A DNA stretch of 64,000 bases, taken from Anaeroglomus sp964630775 (lineage in GTDB: Bacteria > Planctomycetota > Phycisphaerae > Sedimentisphaerales > Anaerohalosphaeraceae). The notes beneath the pieces were generated by a model. It was not told the DNA's origin. It worked only from the letters and a program-made list of their open reading frames with translations, and ran no database searches. The DNA is taken from NCBI GenBank assembly GCA_964630775.1, contig CAZVYY010000009.1:47223-111222 (forward strand). Reading direction: 5' to 3'. Shown piece by piece: positions 1-9,340 of the stretch. The stretch's first letter is position 1; each line of letters opens with the position of its first letter. The position numbers and the translations under genes are program-made.

Positions 1-1137
1 CCAGCCGTCATCCACAAAACAGGAATCATTGGCGGTCTTGACTAAGGTCGCCCCCTGAAAATTGTCGTCGGCAAACAAGGTGACGGTATAACCCGGTGCA
101 ACCCGTATCGAGGATGCATCATTGTCTTTTCCGCCGCCGGCGGCAATCTGGGCCGCGGTATAAGCTCCCACGCGATAACCCGCCGACCACCCGCCGTAGT
201 CGCAGTCCTGATGCAGCCGGACCACCTCGCCGCTGTAGGCGATAATCCCCATCGCATCATTGATTGCGTCGCCATACTGCGCCACCGGATAGGTCCCGAC
301 ATGCGGCAGCATATCATCCAGAAACCACATAAACCCGCCGGCAATATCATACGCCGATTTCCACGTACTCATCTTGGCGGCGACTTGAGATGGAGTCTGC
401 CCGTTGGAATAACACCACAGACCGGGAGTGACTTTCAGCCCGCCAAAATAGCCGTTCCATGTCCCCGGATTATTCCCCGCACCTCCGGCATAACATTGCA
501 GGTAAACCCGGTCCACTGCTCCGGGCCGCTGAGCATTCGTATTGGTATAAACAGATTTCCAGAAGCTGGATCGAGTATAAGGACACAGGGTGATTTTAAA
601 CCCCAGATCATTGAGCATCACGGCCAGAGCGACTGAGGAATTGACGTCATAATTGCTCTCATCATCATAGCTGACCGCATCAATTGCCGGGATGGTATCA
701 CGAATGGCCTTGAAATTGCGATACAGGATACTGTCGGGGCCGGTGCCCTGCGAGGCGATCAGAGTCTCGATGGTTTCAAAATCAGCCACGCCCCAGGATC
801 CAATCGAGATTTCCACCCGGTTAACCGATGTGGTTCCGGTTTTGAATGCCGCCACCTCTCCCGGCCAGGCCGTTCGCCCCACATACTTGCCGTCATCAAC
901 GATCTTCTGGTCGTTGAGTACCAGGTCCCCATCGGGATAGACATGAATCGTCCACAAGATGATGGTGGTAAAGCCTGATGCACGAATCATATCCCGGTGG
1001 GTGCCTGCATTGCTGTATAAAGGCCCGCCGCTGTACAGTACCGAATGACCGGCATAAACAGCGGGTTCACTCCAAAGCCAAATCAGGCCGATGCTCAATA
1101 ACAACAGGGTTGTGTAATATCGATTCGAATATCTCAT
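1..1137 (-). CDS. Secreted GH18-like glycosidase (3' end outside the window)
   Basis: The frame is open from an ATG at 1137 to the window edge, so the C-terminus is missing. A signal peptide (hydrophobic LLLLSIGLIWLW, then AGHS) indicates secretion. Around residue 156 the motif IDAVSYDDES resembles the acidic active-site strand of GH18 endo-beta-N-acetylglucosaminidases (EndoH-type DGVDFDDE), with the last Glu as likely acid/base. From about residue 302 a betagamma-crystallin-like unit begins (DYGGWSAGYRVGAYTAAQI, then FADDNFQGATL), like those in the upstream gene. It starts 33 bases after the GH76-like gene and is probably co-transcribed. The family call rests on one motif and overall pattern, so the exact substrate is uncertain. 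Confidence 0.6.
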   Translation of the reverse strand, partial: MRYSNRYYTTLLLLSIGLIWLWSEPAVYAGHSVLYSGGPLYSNAGTHRDMIRASGFTTIILWTIHVYPDGDLVLNDQKIVDDGKYVGRTAWPGEVAAFKTGTTSVNRVEISIGSWGVADFETIETLIASQGTGPDSILYRNFKAIRDTIPAIDAVSYDDESNYDVNSSVALAVMLNDLGFKITLCPYTRSSFWKSVYTNTNAQRPGAVDRVYLQCYAGGAGNNPGTWNGYFGGLKVTPGLWCYSNGQTPSQVAAKMSTWKSAYDIAGGFMWFLDDMLPHVGTYPVAQYGDAINDAMGIIAYSGEVVRLHQDCDYGGWSAGYRVGAYTAAQIAAGGGKDNDASSIRVAPGYTVTLFADDNFQGATLVKTANDSCFVDDGW

Positions 1138-1170
1138 TCGCACTCTCCGGGGTTTAAATCCATTACCATG

Positions 1171-3918
1171 CTACTCAATCTGCATCAGCCATTCCTCGGC
1201 CAGAATCATAAAGTCGTCCATATTAACCGCGCAGTCGCAGGTCACATCCCCGCTGCAGCTTCCGGCCTTCTGCCAGTATTGTGCTATGGAGGTAAAATCT
1301 GCAAAATCAACCATGCCATCCGAAGAAAGATCACCAATCAGGGCGTCTGCACGATAGATATCCCGAATTTCCGCGGCACTCAAGGCCCTCGTGTAAATCC
1401 GCACATCGTCGATCAAGCCTGCATAAAAGCTTTTGGAGGATAAGCCGTCAATGCGAGCCCCAATCAAAACGTTGGCTGCACGGGCTGTAGTGACAGCCTG
1501 GGTATTACTGGCATAAGGGCTGGTTTCGGCTTCACCGTCGATATACAGTTCAATTTCATTGACCGAAGGAGTATAATCATCGATGAGAACCGCCGCTACA
1601 TGGTGCCATCGCCCGTCGTTGATTTTACGCTGAGTTTTAATGTAGCCGTTCCAGACGCCCACGGCCAGTGTGCCATCGGGGTCCATGCGGAACATCCATT
1701 TCTGTCCCGCCAGCGGGCTGCCCCATGTAATGATGGGATTATCTTTGGATGCGGTGGTTTTGATCCAGACACTGCAGGTTCGGCCGCGCATCCCGCCGAC
1801 CCCTTTGAATCCGCTGATTTCCACATAGTCATCCACGCCGTCAAATGAAAGCCCCGCACAGCGTCTGCCCGGGACCCAATTATCGGAATTCATATTGAAC
1901 AGCGTCCCGTGCCGGTTGAACGCCGAAGCATCTTTAGCAGTAAGGCCGGTGCCGTCATTCATCTGCCAATAGCCCGCAGGCTCGGCGATTTCTTCAATCA
2001 CCAGCGAGCTGAGCCGGTCGTTCCATCCGTCATCGACAAAACAGGAATCTTCGGCTGTTTTAATCAGTGTCGCGCCGCCGAAATTATCATTGGCGTAAAA
2101 CGTGACTCGGTAACCCGGCTCAATCCGGACCGAGGATGCATCATTATCCTTTCCGCCGGCGGCTATGATATCCGCCGCGGTATAGGCTCCCACACCGAAC
2201 TTCGCTGACCAGCCGGTGTAACTGCAATTCTGATACATTGTAATGGCCGGCACAAGGCTGAGGGTAAAGACCTGGCTGCTTTGTGCCCCGCAGCTATTGG
2301 TATAGGTTACGATATAATCGCCGGCCTGCGAGAATTGAATGTTGGATAAGGTGATTTCCCGCGTCGGCGCACTGAATCCCGCCGGCCCGATCCATGACCA
2401 CGTTCCGCCGGCGGCCGGTTCCGGGCTGAGGATTACTGTATCTCCGATATCCAGGCTGGCCCGTGCGGTTTGAGCCTGCGGGTTTCCATTGACCGACAGA
2501 TAGGGCGTGATGCCTGTCGGATTGCAGCCGGTGATACGCAGCGAACTGGCCCGGTCATTCCATCCATTATCGGAAAGACACAACACGTTGGCACTTCGAG
2601 TCAGCGTCGCGCCCTGAAAATTATCATTCTCATAAAAGACGACCTGATAGCCCGATGCGATCGCTGCCGATGAAATACTGTTATCGGGAATACCGCAGGC
2701 CTTTAACTGACCCAGCGTATAAGACCCCGTCCCGAATCCCGCCGACCAGCCGCCGTAGCTGCAATTTTCAAAGAACATCACAGGATAAGTCGGAGCAGTC
2801 CCGCCCGGCGTTTGTGCCATCTTCCAGAATGAACGCATGGCAGAGGCATTATCCAGCAGTTCAGCCGATCCGCCGCCGGTGTTGTACCAGTCCGTGGGAT
2901 AGCGTCCGTAAGCATCTTTGCAATAGAGGTATAAATATTCCAGATAGCCCGCCGCCACATTCAGCCAGCGCGGATTGCGATCTACGTCATAAAGCTCGAC
3001 CATGGCATTGGTCATATCATGGCCGCACCACTTGCCGGATTGTCTGAGATTGTGATTGGTGCCGTTGACAAAGTGCGTTTCCATTGCGGACGCAAGTCGC
3101 TGGGCCTCCGTCAGATAGCCGGCATCGCCGGTGATTTGATAGAGTCGGATGGTCGCCTGAAGCGGCGGGGCGGTCTCATAGCCCAGAAAACCCTTGTCGA
3201 TTCCACCGCTGCAATTGATGCTCTGCCAGTACAGCCCGGTCACGGAATCCTGAACACCGGAGGTTCGCATCCAGTTATACAGCCGCAGGCCGTCAATCAG
3301 GTACTGCTGGATTCCCGTGACCTGATAAATCATCAGATTAGCCAGACACGTCGGCGCTGTCGAACAGACATTGGCTCCGCAGGTGCCGCTTTCATGCCAG
3401 CGAATGCCGCCGTTGGGTGTGTCGCCGGGGCCGTTTTCCCCGCTCATACAGAATACAACCACCGCCTTGGCCCGATCCAGATACGTCGTGTTGCCGGTAA
3501 TCTCATAAAGTTCCATCAGGGCCAGGGCAATCCACGCATTGTCGTCATAATAGCGGTCGCCGCAATTGTTGGCGCTGGCGTTGTAGCCTGACTTGCCGTT
3601 GGATGTGCACCAGTACTGGCTGTGCATCTTGTTGGCAACCGATTCGGCCTCTGCAAGATATGCGGATGGATTGACCTTGGCTGCGGCCACAAGAGCGCTG
3701 AAATGAATCCCCTGGGCCCAGGCATACGCCGGGAATCGTTCGGTCAGCGATTGGGCATACAAACCGCTCGACAGGCGAAAGTCGGTTCGTATTTGGCTTG
3801 TGGCTTCCTGCCCCCATTGTTGCAACGTTACGCCCGATACCGCATAGGCCGTATCGGCACTCAATCCAGTCAGCATGAATCCGTTTAAAACAATCAGGAA
3901 TAGTCTTATTTTACACAT
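1171..3918 (-). CDS. Secreted GH76-like alpha-1,6-mannanase with crystallin-like, LamG and dockerin-like modules
   Basis: About 915 residues with a signal peptide (LFLIVLNGFMLTGLSADTAYA). Residues ~25-370 look like a GH76 alpha-barrel, with the adjacent catalytic aspartates in YYDDNAWIALALMELYE near residue 125. Two betagamma-crystallin-like units follow (~380-465 and ~560-645; YENDNFQGATL and YANDNFGGATL), separated by an Ig/PKD-like domain. A LamG/concanavalin domain covers ~650-850. The tail (~860-915) carries two EF-hand-like dockerin repeats (GDLSSDGMVDFADF and GDVTCDCAVNMDDF). I chose ATG 3918 over the upstream TTG because it heads a clean signal peptide. GH76 enzymes cut alpha-1,6-mannan; together with the GH18-like gene this suggests attack on mannoprotein or N-glycan material, which is inference. 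Confidence 0.78.
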   Translation of the reverse strand: MCKIRLFLIVLNGFMLTGLSADTAYAVSGVTLQQWGQEATSQIRTDFRLSSGLYAQSLTERFPAYAWAQGIHFSALVAAAKVNPSAYLAEAESVANKMHSQYWCTSNGKSGYNASANNCGDRYYDDNAWIALALMELYEITGNTTYLDRAKAVVVFCMSGENGPGDTPNGGIRWHESGTCGANVCSTAPTCLANLMIYQVTGIQQYLIDGLRLYNWMRTSGVQDSVTGLYWQSINCSGGIDKGFLGYETAPPLQATIRLYQITGDAGYLTEAQRLASAMETHFVNGTNHNLRQSGKWCGHDMTNAMVELYDVDRNPRWLNVAAGYLEYLYLYCKDAYGRYPTDWYNTGGGSAELLDNASAMRSFWKMAQTPGGTAPTYPVMFFENCSYGGWSAGFGTGSYTLGQLKACGIPDNSISSAAIASGYQVVFYENDNFQGATLTRSANVLCLSDNGWNDRASSLRITGCNPTGITPYLSVNGNPQAQTARASLDIGDTVILSPEPAAGGTWSWIGPAGFSAPTREITLSNIQFSQAGDYIVTYTNSCGAQSSQVFTLSLVPAITMYQNCSYTGWSAKFGVGAYTAADIIAAGGKDNDASSVRIEPGYRVTFYANDNFGGATLIKTAEDSCFVDDGWNDRLSSLVIEEIAEPAGYWQMNDGTGLTAKDASAFNRHGTLFNMNSDNWVPGRRCAGLSFDGVDDYVEISGFKGVGGMRGRTCSVWIKTTASKDNPIITWGSPLAGQKWMFRMDPDGTLAVGVWNGYIKTQRKINDGRWHHVAAVLIDDYTPSVNEIELYIDGEAETSPYASNTQAVTTARAANVLIGARIDGLSSKSFYAGLIDDVRIYTRALSAAEIRDIYRADALIGDLSSDGMVDFADFTSIAQYWQKAGSCSGDVTCDCAVNMDDFMILAEEWLMQIE

Positions 3919-3933
3919 TATACCCCGCAATTT

Positions 3934-3949
3934 GAAATCGTTCGATTTC
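3934..3949. promoter_or_regulatory. Palindrome in the GH76 leader, possible operator
   Basis: GAAATCG-TT-CGATTTC is a perfect 7-base inverted repeat lying between the predicted transcription start (~3963) and the ATG of the GH76-like gene. A related 12-base palindrome, GAAATCGATTTC, sits before the PfkB kinase gene at 12314-12325. Position and symmetry suit a repressor operator; no regulator gene is adjacent. Confidence 0.35.
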
Positions 3950-3969
3950 GCCCCTTAACTACTTGTCAC

Positions 3970-3998
3970 ACTATAAATTATGCCAATTTTTCAGGCAA
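3970..3998 (-). promoter_or_regulatory. Sigma70-type promoter of the GH76/GH18 unit
   Basis: On the minus strand TTGCCT (3998-3993) is followed after 17 bases by TATAGT (3975-3970). The predicted start would leave a leader of about 45 nucleotides before the ATG at 3918. Confidence 0.45.
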
Positions 3999-4076
3999 AA
4001 TGGAAGCAGGATAAATGTACCAATTATTGAACAAATAAGGCTTTCTTGTTGTGGTTAAACCGTGTACACATACCCC

Positions 4077-5384
4077 TTAAACAGCGATTCCGGGTCGGCT
4101 AACTGGTTTGAGCCGGGTCGTCACAATCGCGGCCAGCAGGCACACAATTCCAGCGGGAATAAACGCCGCAAGCCAGAGTTTGCGGTCGCCCATGAATCCT
4201 CCAAGAATCGGACCCAAAATGCCGCCAATTCCATAGCCGAGGAACACACGAGGATAGTTGGCCCCAACGCTGTGGGTCCCGAAATAATCAGCCGCCGCCG
4301 CGGGAAACAGGGCAAAGTTGCCTCCGAAGTTAAAGCCAATCAACGCAGCACCAATATAAAGCCCCCATTCATACTGGGCGATCGGGTAAAACAGCATCAT
4401 CATCAGGCCCTGCGAAGCACTCATCAGGATAATCGAGTATTTACGTCCAAGATGGTCGGAAATCACGCCCCAGGCGATGCGTCCAATCGCATTGGTAATC
4501 GCATAAAAGAAGCCCATTGCTGTATTTGCAATCGCAGCCGCCTGGACCTGGCTGATGCCGTTGCCGGTGAGGGTATCAACTCCGAACAGCTTGATAATTC
4601 CGATAACCATCAACCCGGACATCGTCCCTGCCGCATACCCGCTCAAAAGTATCCAGTATTGAGCTGTGCATATCATTTCCGAGGTGGTCAGTTCTATATT
4701 GGCCAGAGGCTGATGAGATGTGCTGTTAGCTGTACTGGTAAGCTGCCCGGCAGGGGGATTGACCATGAAAAAGGAGCCGATTGGGATAAAAACAGCAAAA
4801 ATCAATCCATAAAGTCGGAAGACCTGGTTAACCGTCCAGCCGTCGGCATACAGGCCGTCCCAGCCGGGAGTAAGATTGAACCAGTCGCCCAGCTTAAAGC
4901 CGCCGGTCAACATAATCCACAACATTGCTCCCAGCCCAAAGCCCGCGACAGCTATCCCGGTGATAGCCCCTTTTTTATCCGGAAACCATTTGACCAGGAT
5001 GGCAATCGGGTGGACGTAGGCCAGACCGATGCCCGTGCCGGACAGGATCCCAACCGACAACAGCAAAAGCCAGAAGTTGGTCCCGGCAAACCCGGCCAGC
5101 AGATACCCCGCTGCAAGAATCAATCCGCCCAAACAGATGGCCAGACGCTGGCCGATAGCCTGTTGGAGACGGTTAGCCCCAAAAGCCATCGCCAGGGCGA
5201 AAAAAGCCAGACCCGCTGAAAAGAGGATCTGGGTTTGGAGACGGGAAAAGTCGAAAGGGGCCTTAGTCAATGGAGTTGCAAAGGCCGACCATGCAAAAAT
5301 CACCCCCAGGCAAACCTGCACACCAATGGCGGCCGCAAGGATTACCCATCGGTTACGACTGAGATTGAATATCTTTAATGGCAT
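4077..5384 (-). CDS. MFS transporter, oxalate/formate antiporter (OFA)-like
   Basis: About 435 residues with roughly twelve hydrophobic segments, the layout of a major facilitator in the inner membrane. The N-terminal NRWVILAAAIGVQVCLGVIF and the GIGLAYVHPIAILVKWFPDKK loop are characteristic of the OFA family, whose members exchange organic anions; the substrate here cannot be read from sequence. I start at MPLKIFNL (5384) because the 30 extra residues available upstream are atypical of MFS N-termini. The gene stands alone between the glycosidase pair and a divergent asparagine-synthetase-like gene, so context gives no substrate clue. Confidence 0.75.
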   Translation of the reverse strand: MPLKIFNLSRNRWVILAAAIGVQVCLGVIFAWSAFATPLTKAPFDFSRLQTQILFSAGLAFFALAMAFGANRLQQAIGQRLAICLGGLILAAGYLLAGFAGTNFWLLLLSVGILSGTGIGLAYVHPIAILVKWFPDKKGAITGIAVAGFGLGAMLWIMLTGGFKLGDWFNLTPGWDGLYADGWTVNQVFRLYGLIFAVFIPIGSFFMVNPPAGQLTSTANSTSHQPLANIELTTSEMICTAQYWILLSGYAAGTMSGLMVIGIIKLFGVDTLTGNGISQVQAAAIANTAMGFFYAITNAIGRIAWGVISDHLGRKYSIILMSASQGLMMMLFYPIAQYEWGLYIGAALIGFNFGGNFALFPAAAADYFGTHSVGANYPRVFLGYGIGGILGPILGGFMGDRKLWLAAFIPAGIVCLLAAIVTTRLKPVSRPGIAV

Positions 5385-5481
5385 CGATATAAGCTTTCGG
5401 ATTTTCTGTACCAGGCAAATACAGTCATGGAAATCGTGAAAGTTATCAAGCAAAAAATGGAATGGAATGAACATTTTTTTA

Positions 5482-5511
5482 TTTACTTTTCACAGATGGC
5501 CCGGATATAAT
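5482..5511 (+). promoter_or_regulatory. Sigma70-type promoter before the asparagine-synthetase-like gene
   Basis: TTTACT (5482-5487), an 18-base spacer and a consensus TATAAT (5506-5511) precede the ATG at 5564, which has GAGG nine bases upstream. Confidence 0.5.
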
Positions 5512-5563
5512 TCTCCGCGCATGAAGAGGACAGTAAGATGACTTGTTCTTGAGGGTATCAGGT

Positions 5564-7414
5564 ATGAGGATTTTAGGCGGCTATTTTTCTGCGGATAAGA
5601 TCAAAATGGAACCTGCGCAAATCCGCGCAAAACTTCAGGCATTTCAAGCATCCGTCAAACCCCAGTACGCGTCCGATTCCATTCTGATTGAAGAATACGA
5701 GTACGGACACCTGTTTGTCAGCGGGAAGGCTCATGCCCGCAGCATGATTACCGCGGCCAGAATGGACAATCAGGACTTGTTTTTCTCGCTGGGTTATTTG
5801 ACTTTGAATCACTGGCAGGACTGGGATGTTGACAAGGCTTCGCTGCGTCTCCCGCAGCCGCTGCCAAATGACTTTGACCAATTGCTGACCCGTGCCGAGG
5901 GCGAGTTTAATGCAGTCTATTGGGATAACCGCCGTCACCAACTGCATGTCATAAACGACCGATTTGCAGCTCGTCCTTTATATCTTTTCAAGACGCAAGA
6001 ACGGGTGTATTTCTGCAGTAATTTGCCGATGCTTATGCATCTGACGCAAATGCCGGTGAAGCTGGACCCCCTCGGATTACTGCAGTTGTTTATGTTTTTA
6101 CACGCTGTGGATACCTGTACGCATGTGGATTCGGTCCAGCGGCTGCGCCCGGCCAGCCGGATGGTTCTGTCAGAGAAGGGCATTTCCTGCCAGCCGTATT
6201 GGAAGCTTCAGTACGATGTTTCGTATGATTTAAATCCTCCGGAATTTGCCAGGACCGTCTTTGCCGCCTTCAAAAAGGCGGTGGAAGAACGTGCCCGTAT
6301 TGCACAACAGGGCATACTGGCTCTCAGCGGCGGACTGGACAGCCGGCTGATTGCCGGGAGTATTCCTGAGCCGAGCCTGTTCCCGGCCTATACGGTCGGG
6401 TCTTATAATGCCGAGCAGGATCGAGAGTATGAGTGTGCCGCAGAGATTTGCCGCGTCTATGGCTTCCCGCATGATCGCATCATGCTGCCGCCGTCGGATC
6501 TTGCCATGTTCTCTCGTGAAATCTTCCTGTTGTCAGGCAACGTGACCGGCATGCACGCAAGTGCAAAATTCATGCGGTTTCCTGAGATGAATAAGGAGTT
6601 TTGCCTGACCGGCAGTCCGGGGGATGTTATGGCGGGCGGATATATCCCCAACCTCTATTATACGCTGCCGTCCAGAACCGAGGAGTTCATCAAATCGCAT
6701 ACCACGATCCATCAGGGCTGGGTCAACAAGTTTCGCCAGTTCCTTGCTCCGGCTCTGATCGATGAGTATGTGCCCAGGATGCAGCAATTGCTGGAGGAAA
6801 CCTATGCCAATGCCTCGGGCCCGACGGCCACACATAAGGTAACCGCCTGGTGGATGGTCCAGTATAATCCGGCCTTTTCCTGCAGCGGTGTGATTAACAG
6901 TCATCCGACCATGTCGCGTCTGTATCCGCACCTGGGTTATGCCTATAATGACCTGATGCTGAAACTGCCCGCCACATGGATTTATAAGAAGGCCTTTTAC
7001 AAGTATATGATTTATCAGTGCCTCCCGCAGATACGGCACGTCTGTTATGCCAATACCGGGGAATACCTGAAAGGCTATATTCCAAAGACACAACTGCCCA
7101 TGATGTCCTATAAGCTCTGGGCGTTGAAAAGACGGTGCAAGGCTGTGTTCCATAAGAAATCACAGATTGAACCTCAGCAGATGTTTGAATTTTACATGAT
7201 GCAGCAGAATCAGGAATTGTGGAAGGATATTGACGAGATTCTCGCGTCATATCCACAGTTGGGCACCTATTTAAATACCGCCGGGATAAAAGAATTCATA
7301 AGCCGCTTCAGAGTAGTAAAACCCCAGGATCAAAATGTGTGTCTGGACTATATCAAGCAGACCAGTTTTCTGTCTGCGATACTATATTTCTATAAGTTTG
7401 CGCATGAAATCTAA
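5564..7414 (+). CDS. Asparagine-synthetase-like protein lacking the glutaminase cysteine
   Basis: About 616 residues. The N-terminal half resembles a class II glutamine amidotransferase fold (GEFNAVYWDN, NDRFAARPLY), but the protein begins MRILGGYF without the Cys2 nucleophile needed to release ammonia from glutamine. The C-terminal half has the PP-loop ATP-binding signature LALSGGLDSRLIAG of asparagine synthetase B-type enzymes. It may use another amine donor or make an amide or peptide bond in a cell-surface or secondary product, as some AsnB relatives do; that is inference. Start ATG 5564 is chosen for its Shine-Dalgarno GAGG; the in-frame TTG at 5543 lacks one. It is monocistronic, with its own promoter. 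Confidence 0.7.
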   Translation: MRILGGYFSADKIKMEPAQIRAKLQAFQASVKPQYASDSILIEEYEYGHLFVSGKAHARSMITAARMDNQDLFFSLGYLTLNHWQDWDVDKASLRLPQPLPNDFDQLLTRAEGEFNAVYWDNRRHQLHVINDRFAARPLYLFKTQERVYFCSNLPMLMHLTQMPVKLDPLGLLQLFMFLHAVDTCTHVDSVQRLRPASRMVLSEKGISCQPYWKLQYDVSYDLNPPEFARTVFAAFKKAVEERARIAQQGILALSGGLDSRLIAGSIPEPSLFPAYTVGSYNAEQDREYECAAEICRVYGFPHDRIMLPPSDLAMFSREIFLLSGNVTGMHASAKFMRFPEMNKEFCLTGSPGDVMAGGYIPNLYYTLPSRTEEFIKSHTTIHQGWVNKFRQFLAPALIDEYVPRMQQLLEETYANASGPTATHKVTAWWMVQYNPAFSCSGVINSHPTMSRLYPHLGYAYNDLMLKLPATWIYKKAFYKYMIYQCLPQIRHVCYANTGEYLKGYIPKTQLPMMSYKLWALKRRCKAVFHKKSQIEPQQMFEFYMMQQNQELWKDIDEILASYPQLGTYLNTAGIKEFISRFRVVKPQDQNVCLDYIKQTSFLSAILYFYKFAHEI

Positions 7415-7452
7415 ACTGGCCTCGCTTTTTTAAAATAGTCAGCGGGTGAGAT

Positions 7453-7662
7453 TCAGGGATATTCCCGGTAGCCGAGGATTCTGGCGGGGAGAAAGAGGAT
7501 CGACCGGACCAGGGCAAGCAGGGCCTCGGCGGCGATGGCGATGATTTTAAAGGGAATCGACAACAGCCAGATGACCGGCCAGAGCATCAGTACCAGCAGG
7601 GCCAGCGGGGCGCATAACACCAGCAAAATTGACCATAATAGCAGGATAATCAAGGCTTTCAT
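7453..7662 (-). CDS. Small hydrophobic membrane protein
   Basis: A 69-residue protein of about two transmembrane segments (ALIILLLWSILLVLCAPLAL and a second from LLALVRSILFLPA) with a short charged tail. The start at MKALIILLL has GGAG ten bases upstream; an in-frame ATG 18 bases earlier is an alternative. I do not recognise a family. It lies convergent to the asparagine-synthetase-like gene and divergent from uvrC. Confidence 0.5.
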   Translation of the reverse strand: MKALIILLLWSILLVLCAPLALLVLMLWPVIWLLSIPFKIIAIAAEALLALVRSILFLPARILGYREYP

Positions 7663-7827
7663 TGTCGCATATCTCCACATTTTGGATTTTAAGGTACTCT
7701 ATGCTCTTAGACGGTTCAGGGAAAGCAATTTTTCCAAAATCATCCTGTTTTATCAGTCATTATATGAATACTGATTTTGGAGAAGCGGGGGCTGGTTTGA
7801 TGGGGGCAAATGCGGTACAATCCCGGC

Positions 7828-9165
7828 ATGGCAGAATCGAAACATGACAGGCTGGAACGAATTCGGGAGCTGATCCGGGCATTTCCGACGGCGCCGGGGT
7901 TGTATTTTATGAAAGATGCAAGCGACCGGGTGCTGTATATCGGCAAGGCCAAGAATCTGCGCAGCCGGGCGGGGAGCTATTTTCAGCCGTCGGCGAACCT
8001 GGCCGAAAGCCGGGGGCCGTGGATTGTGGAGATGGTTGATAAGACTGAGACGGTCGAGTATCTGCAGACGGCCAGCGAGGTCGATGCGATTTTGCAGGAA
8101 GCCCGCCTGATAAAGGATATTCATCCTCCGTATAATACGGACCTCAAGGACGCCAAGACGTTTCCCTATATTGAGATTCCCAGCCGGCAGGATTTTCCGG
8201 GGGTGTATATCACGCGGAATCCTGATGCGAAAAATCGGCTGTTTGGGCCGTTTACGGAGGTCAGTGACCTGCGGGCGGTGTTTGTGGTGCTGCAGAAAAT
8301 CTTTCGTTTTCGCACCTGCCAGCTTGAGATTTCAGCATTGGATGAGAAACGCCGGTTTTTCCGCCCGTGTATCCTGTATAACATTCGGCAGTGTTCGGCG
8401 CCGTGTGCGGACAAAATTTCCAAAGAAGATTACAAAAAGAGCATTGCCGAGCTGGTCGTGTTTTTGAAGTCCAAGCGCTCGGGGATTCTCAACGATTTCA
8501 AGAAGCAAATGGAAGCGGCCGCGGCCCGGCTGGATTTTGAGACGGCGGCGATGTACCGCGACCGGATTCGCCAGATCGAGAGCCTCGATAAGCGGGGCAC
8601 CGCCGACCGGGATGTGCAGCCGGAGGCGTTTCGGACCGACCCGGCCGAAGCGCTGGAGACGCTGCAGGCGATGCTCAAAAGCGAACGGCCGATACGGATT
8701 ATCGAGGGCTTTGATATTGCCCATCTGGCCGGGCAGGAGATGGTCGGCTCGATGGTACAGTTTATCGACGGCAAGCCGTTCAAGGATGGCTACCGGCGAT
8801 TCAAGATCAAGACGGTCACGGGCGTGGATGATTACGCCTGTCTGCAGGAGGTGGTCGGCAGGCGGTACAAGCGGGCGGTCAACGGGGAGGAGTTGTGGCC
8901 GGACCTGGTGCTGATTGACGGCGGGCTGGGGCAGCTTCATGCGGTGCAGGAGGCGTTTGCGAAGTTGGGGGCAACGACGCCGAACCTGATGTCACTGGCC
9001 AAACGGGAAGAAGAGCTGTTCATGGCCGGACGCGATAAGCCTATTCGCCTGTCGCGGACGTCGGCGGCATTGAAGCTGCTGCAGTATATCCGCGATGAGG
9101 CACATCGGTTTGCCCAGCATTATCACCATCTGCTGCGGAGTAAAAAGATGCTGGAAGAGCAGTAG
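7828..9165 (+). CDS. uvrC: UvrC-type excinuclease subunit, short form
   Basis: About 445 residues. A GIY-YIG nuclease domain opens the protein (PGLYFMKDASDRVLYIGKAK), followed by the cysteine cluster RPCILYNIRQCSAPC, a UVR motif for UvrB contact (KQMEAAAARLDFETAAMYRD), and the RNase H-like 5'-incision domain (GFDIAHLAG, LVLIDGGLGQLHAV). The protein stops just after HRFAQHYHHLLRSKK, where standard ~600-residue UvrC proteins continue into a helix-hairpin-helix DNA-binding pair; that part is absent. It probably still acts with UvrA and UvrB (uvrB is at the other end of the window) in nucleotide excision repair, or it is a UvrC paralogue such as a Cho-like enzyme. A TACAAT hexamer only seven bases before the ATG suggests a leaderless mRNA. 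Confidence 0.85.
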   Translation: MAESKHDRLERIRELIRAFPTAPGLYFMKDASDRVLYIGKAKNLRSRAGSYFQPSANLAESRGPWIVEMVDKTETVEYLQTASEVDAILQEARLIKDIHPPYNTDLKDAKTFPYIEIPSRQDFPGVYITRNPDAKNRLFGPFTEVSDLRAVFVVLQKIFRFRTCQLEISALDEKRRFFRPCILYNIRQCSAPCADKISKEDYKKSIAELVVFLKSKRSGILNDFKKQMEAAAARLDFETAAMYRDRIRQIESLDKRGTADRDVQPEAFRTDPAEALETLQAMLKSERPIRIIEGFDIAHLAGQEMVGSMVQFIDGKPFKDGYRRFKIKTVTGVDDYACLQEVVGRRYKRAVNGEELWPDLVLIDGGLGQLHAVQEAFAKLGATTPNLMSLAKREEELFMAGRDKPIRLSRTSAALKLLQYIRDEAHRFAQHYHHLLRSKKMLEEQ

Positions 9166-9236
9166 GGAGCGGAATCGAGAATATTGAATTGAGAATGAAG
9201 AATGAAGCGGATTCGCCTTCGGCGAGGCTCAATGAC

Positions 9237-9256
9237 CTCAAGCACGGAGGCTTGAG
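9237..9256. repeat. Short hairpin repeat, AAGC...GCTT family
   Basis: CTCAAGC-ACGGAG-GCTTGAG forms a perfect 7-base stem followed by CTAC. The same loop with a compensated stem pair occurs at 24477-24496. Confidence 0.6.
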
Positions 9257-9340
9257 CTACTATAAAAAGCGCGAAGGCGTGAGTTGTTCTGTGGCTGTGG
9301 CGAAACGGAAAATGATATTTCAGCGAAAGGTGCCAATCGT

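Noticed and set aside
4062..5219. 385-codon plus-strand frame opposite the MFS gene
   Set aside because: It is rich in Lys/Gln/Arg/Pro with no motif, while the minus strand encodes a canonical MFS protein with twelve helices.
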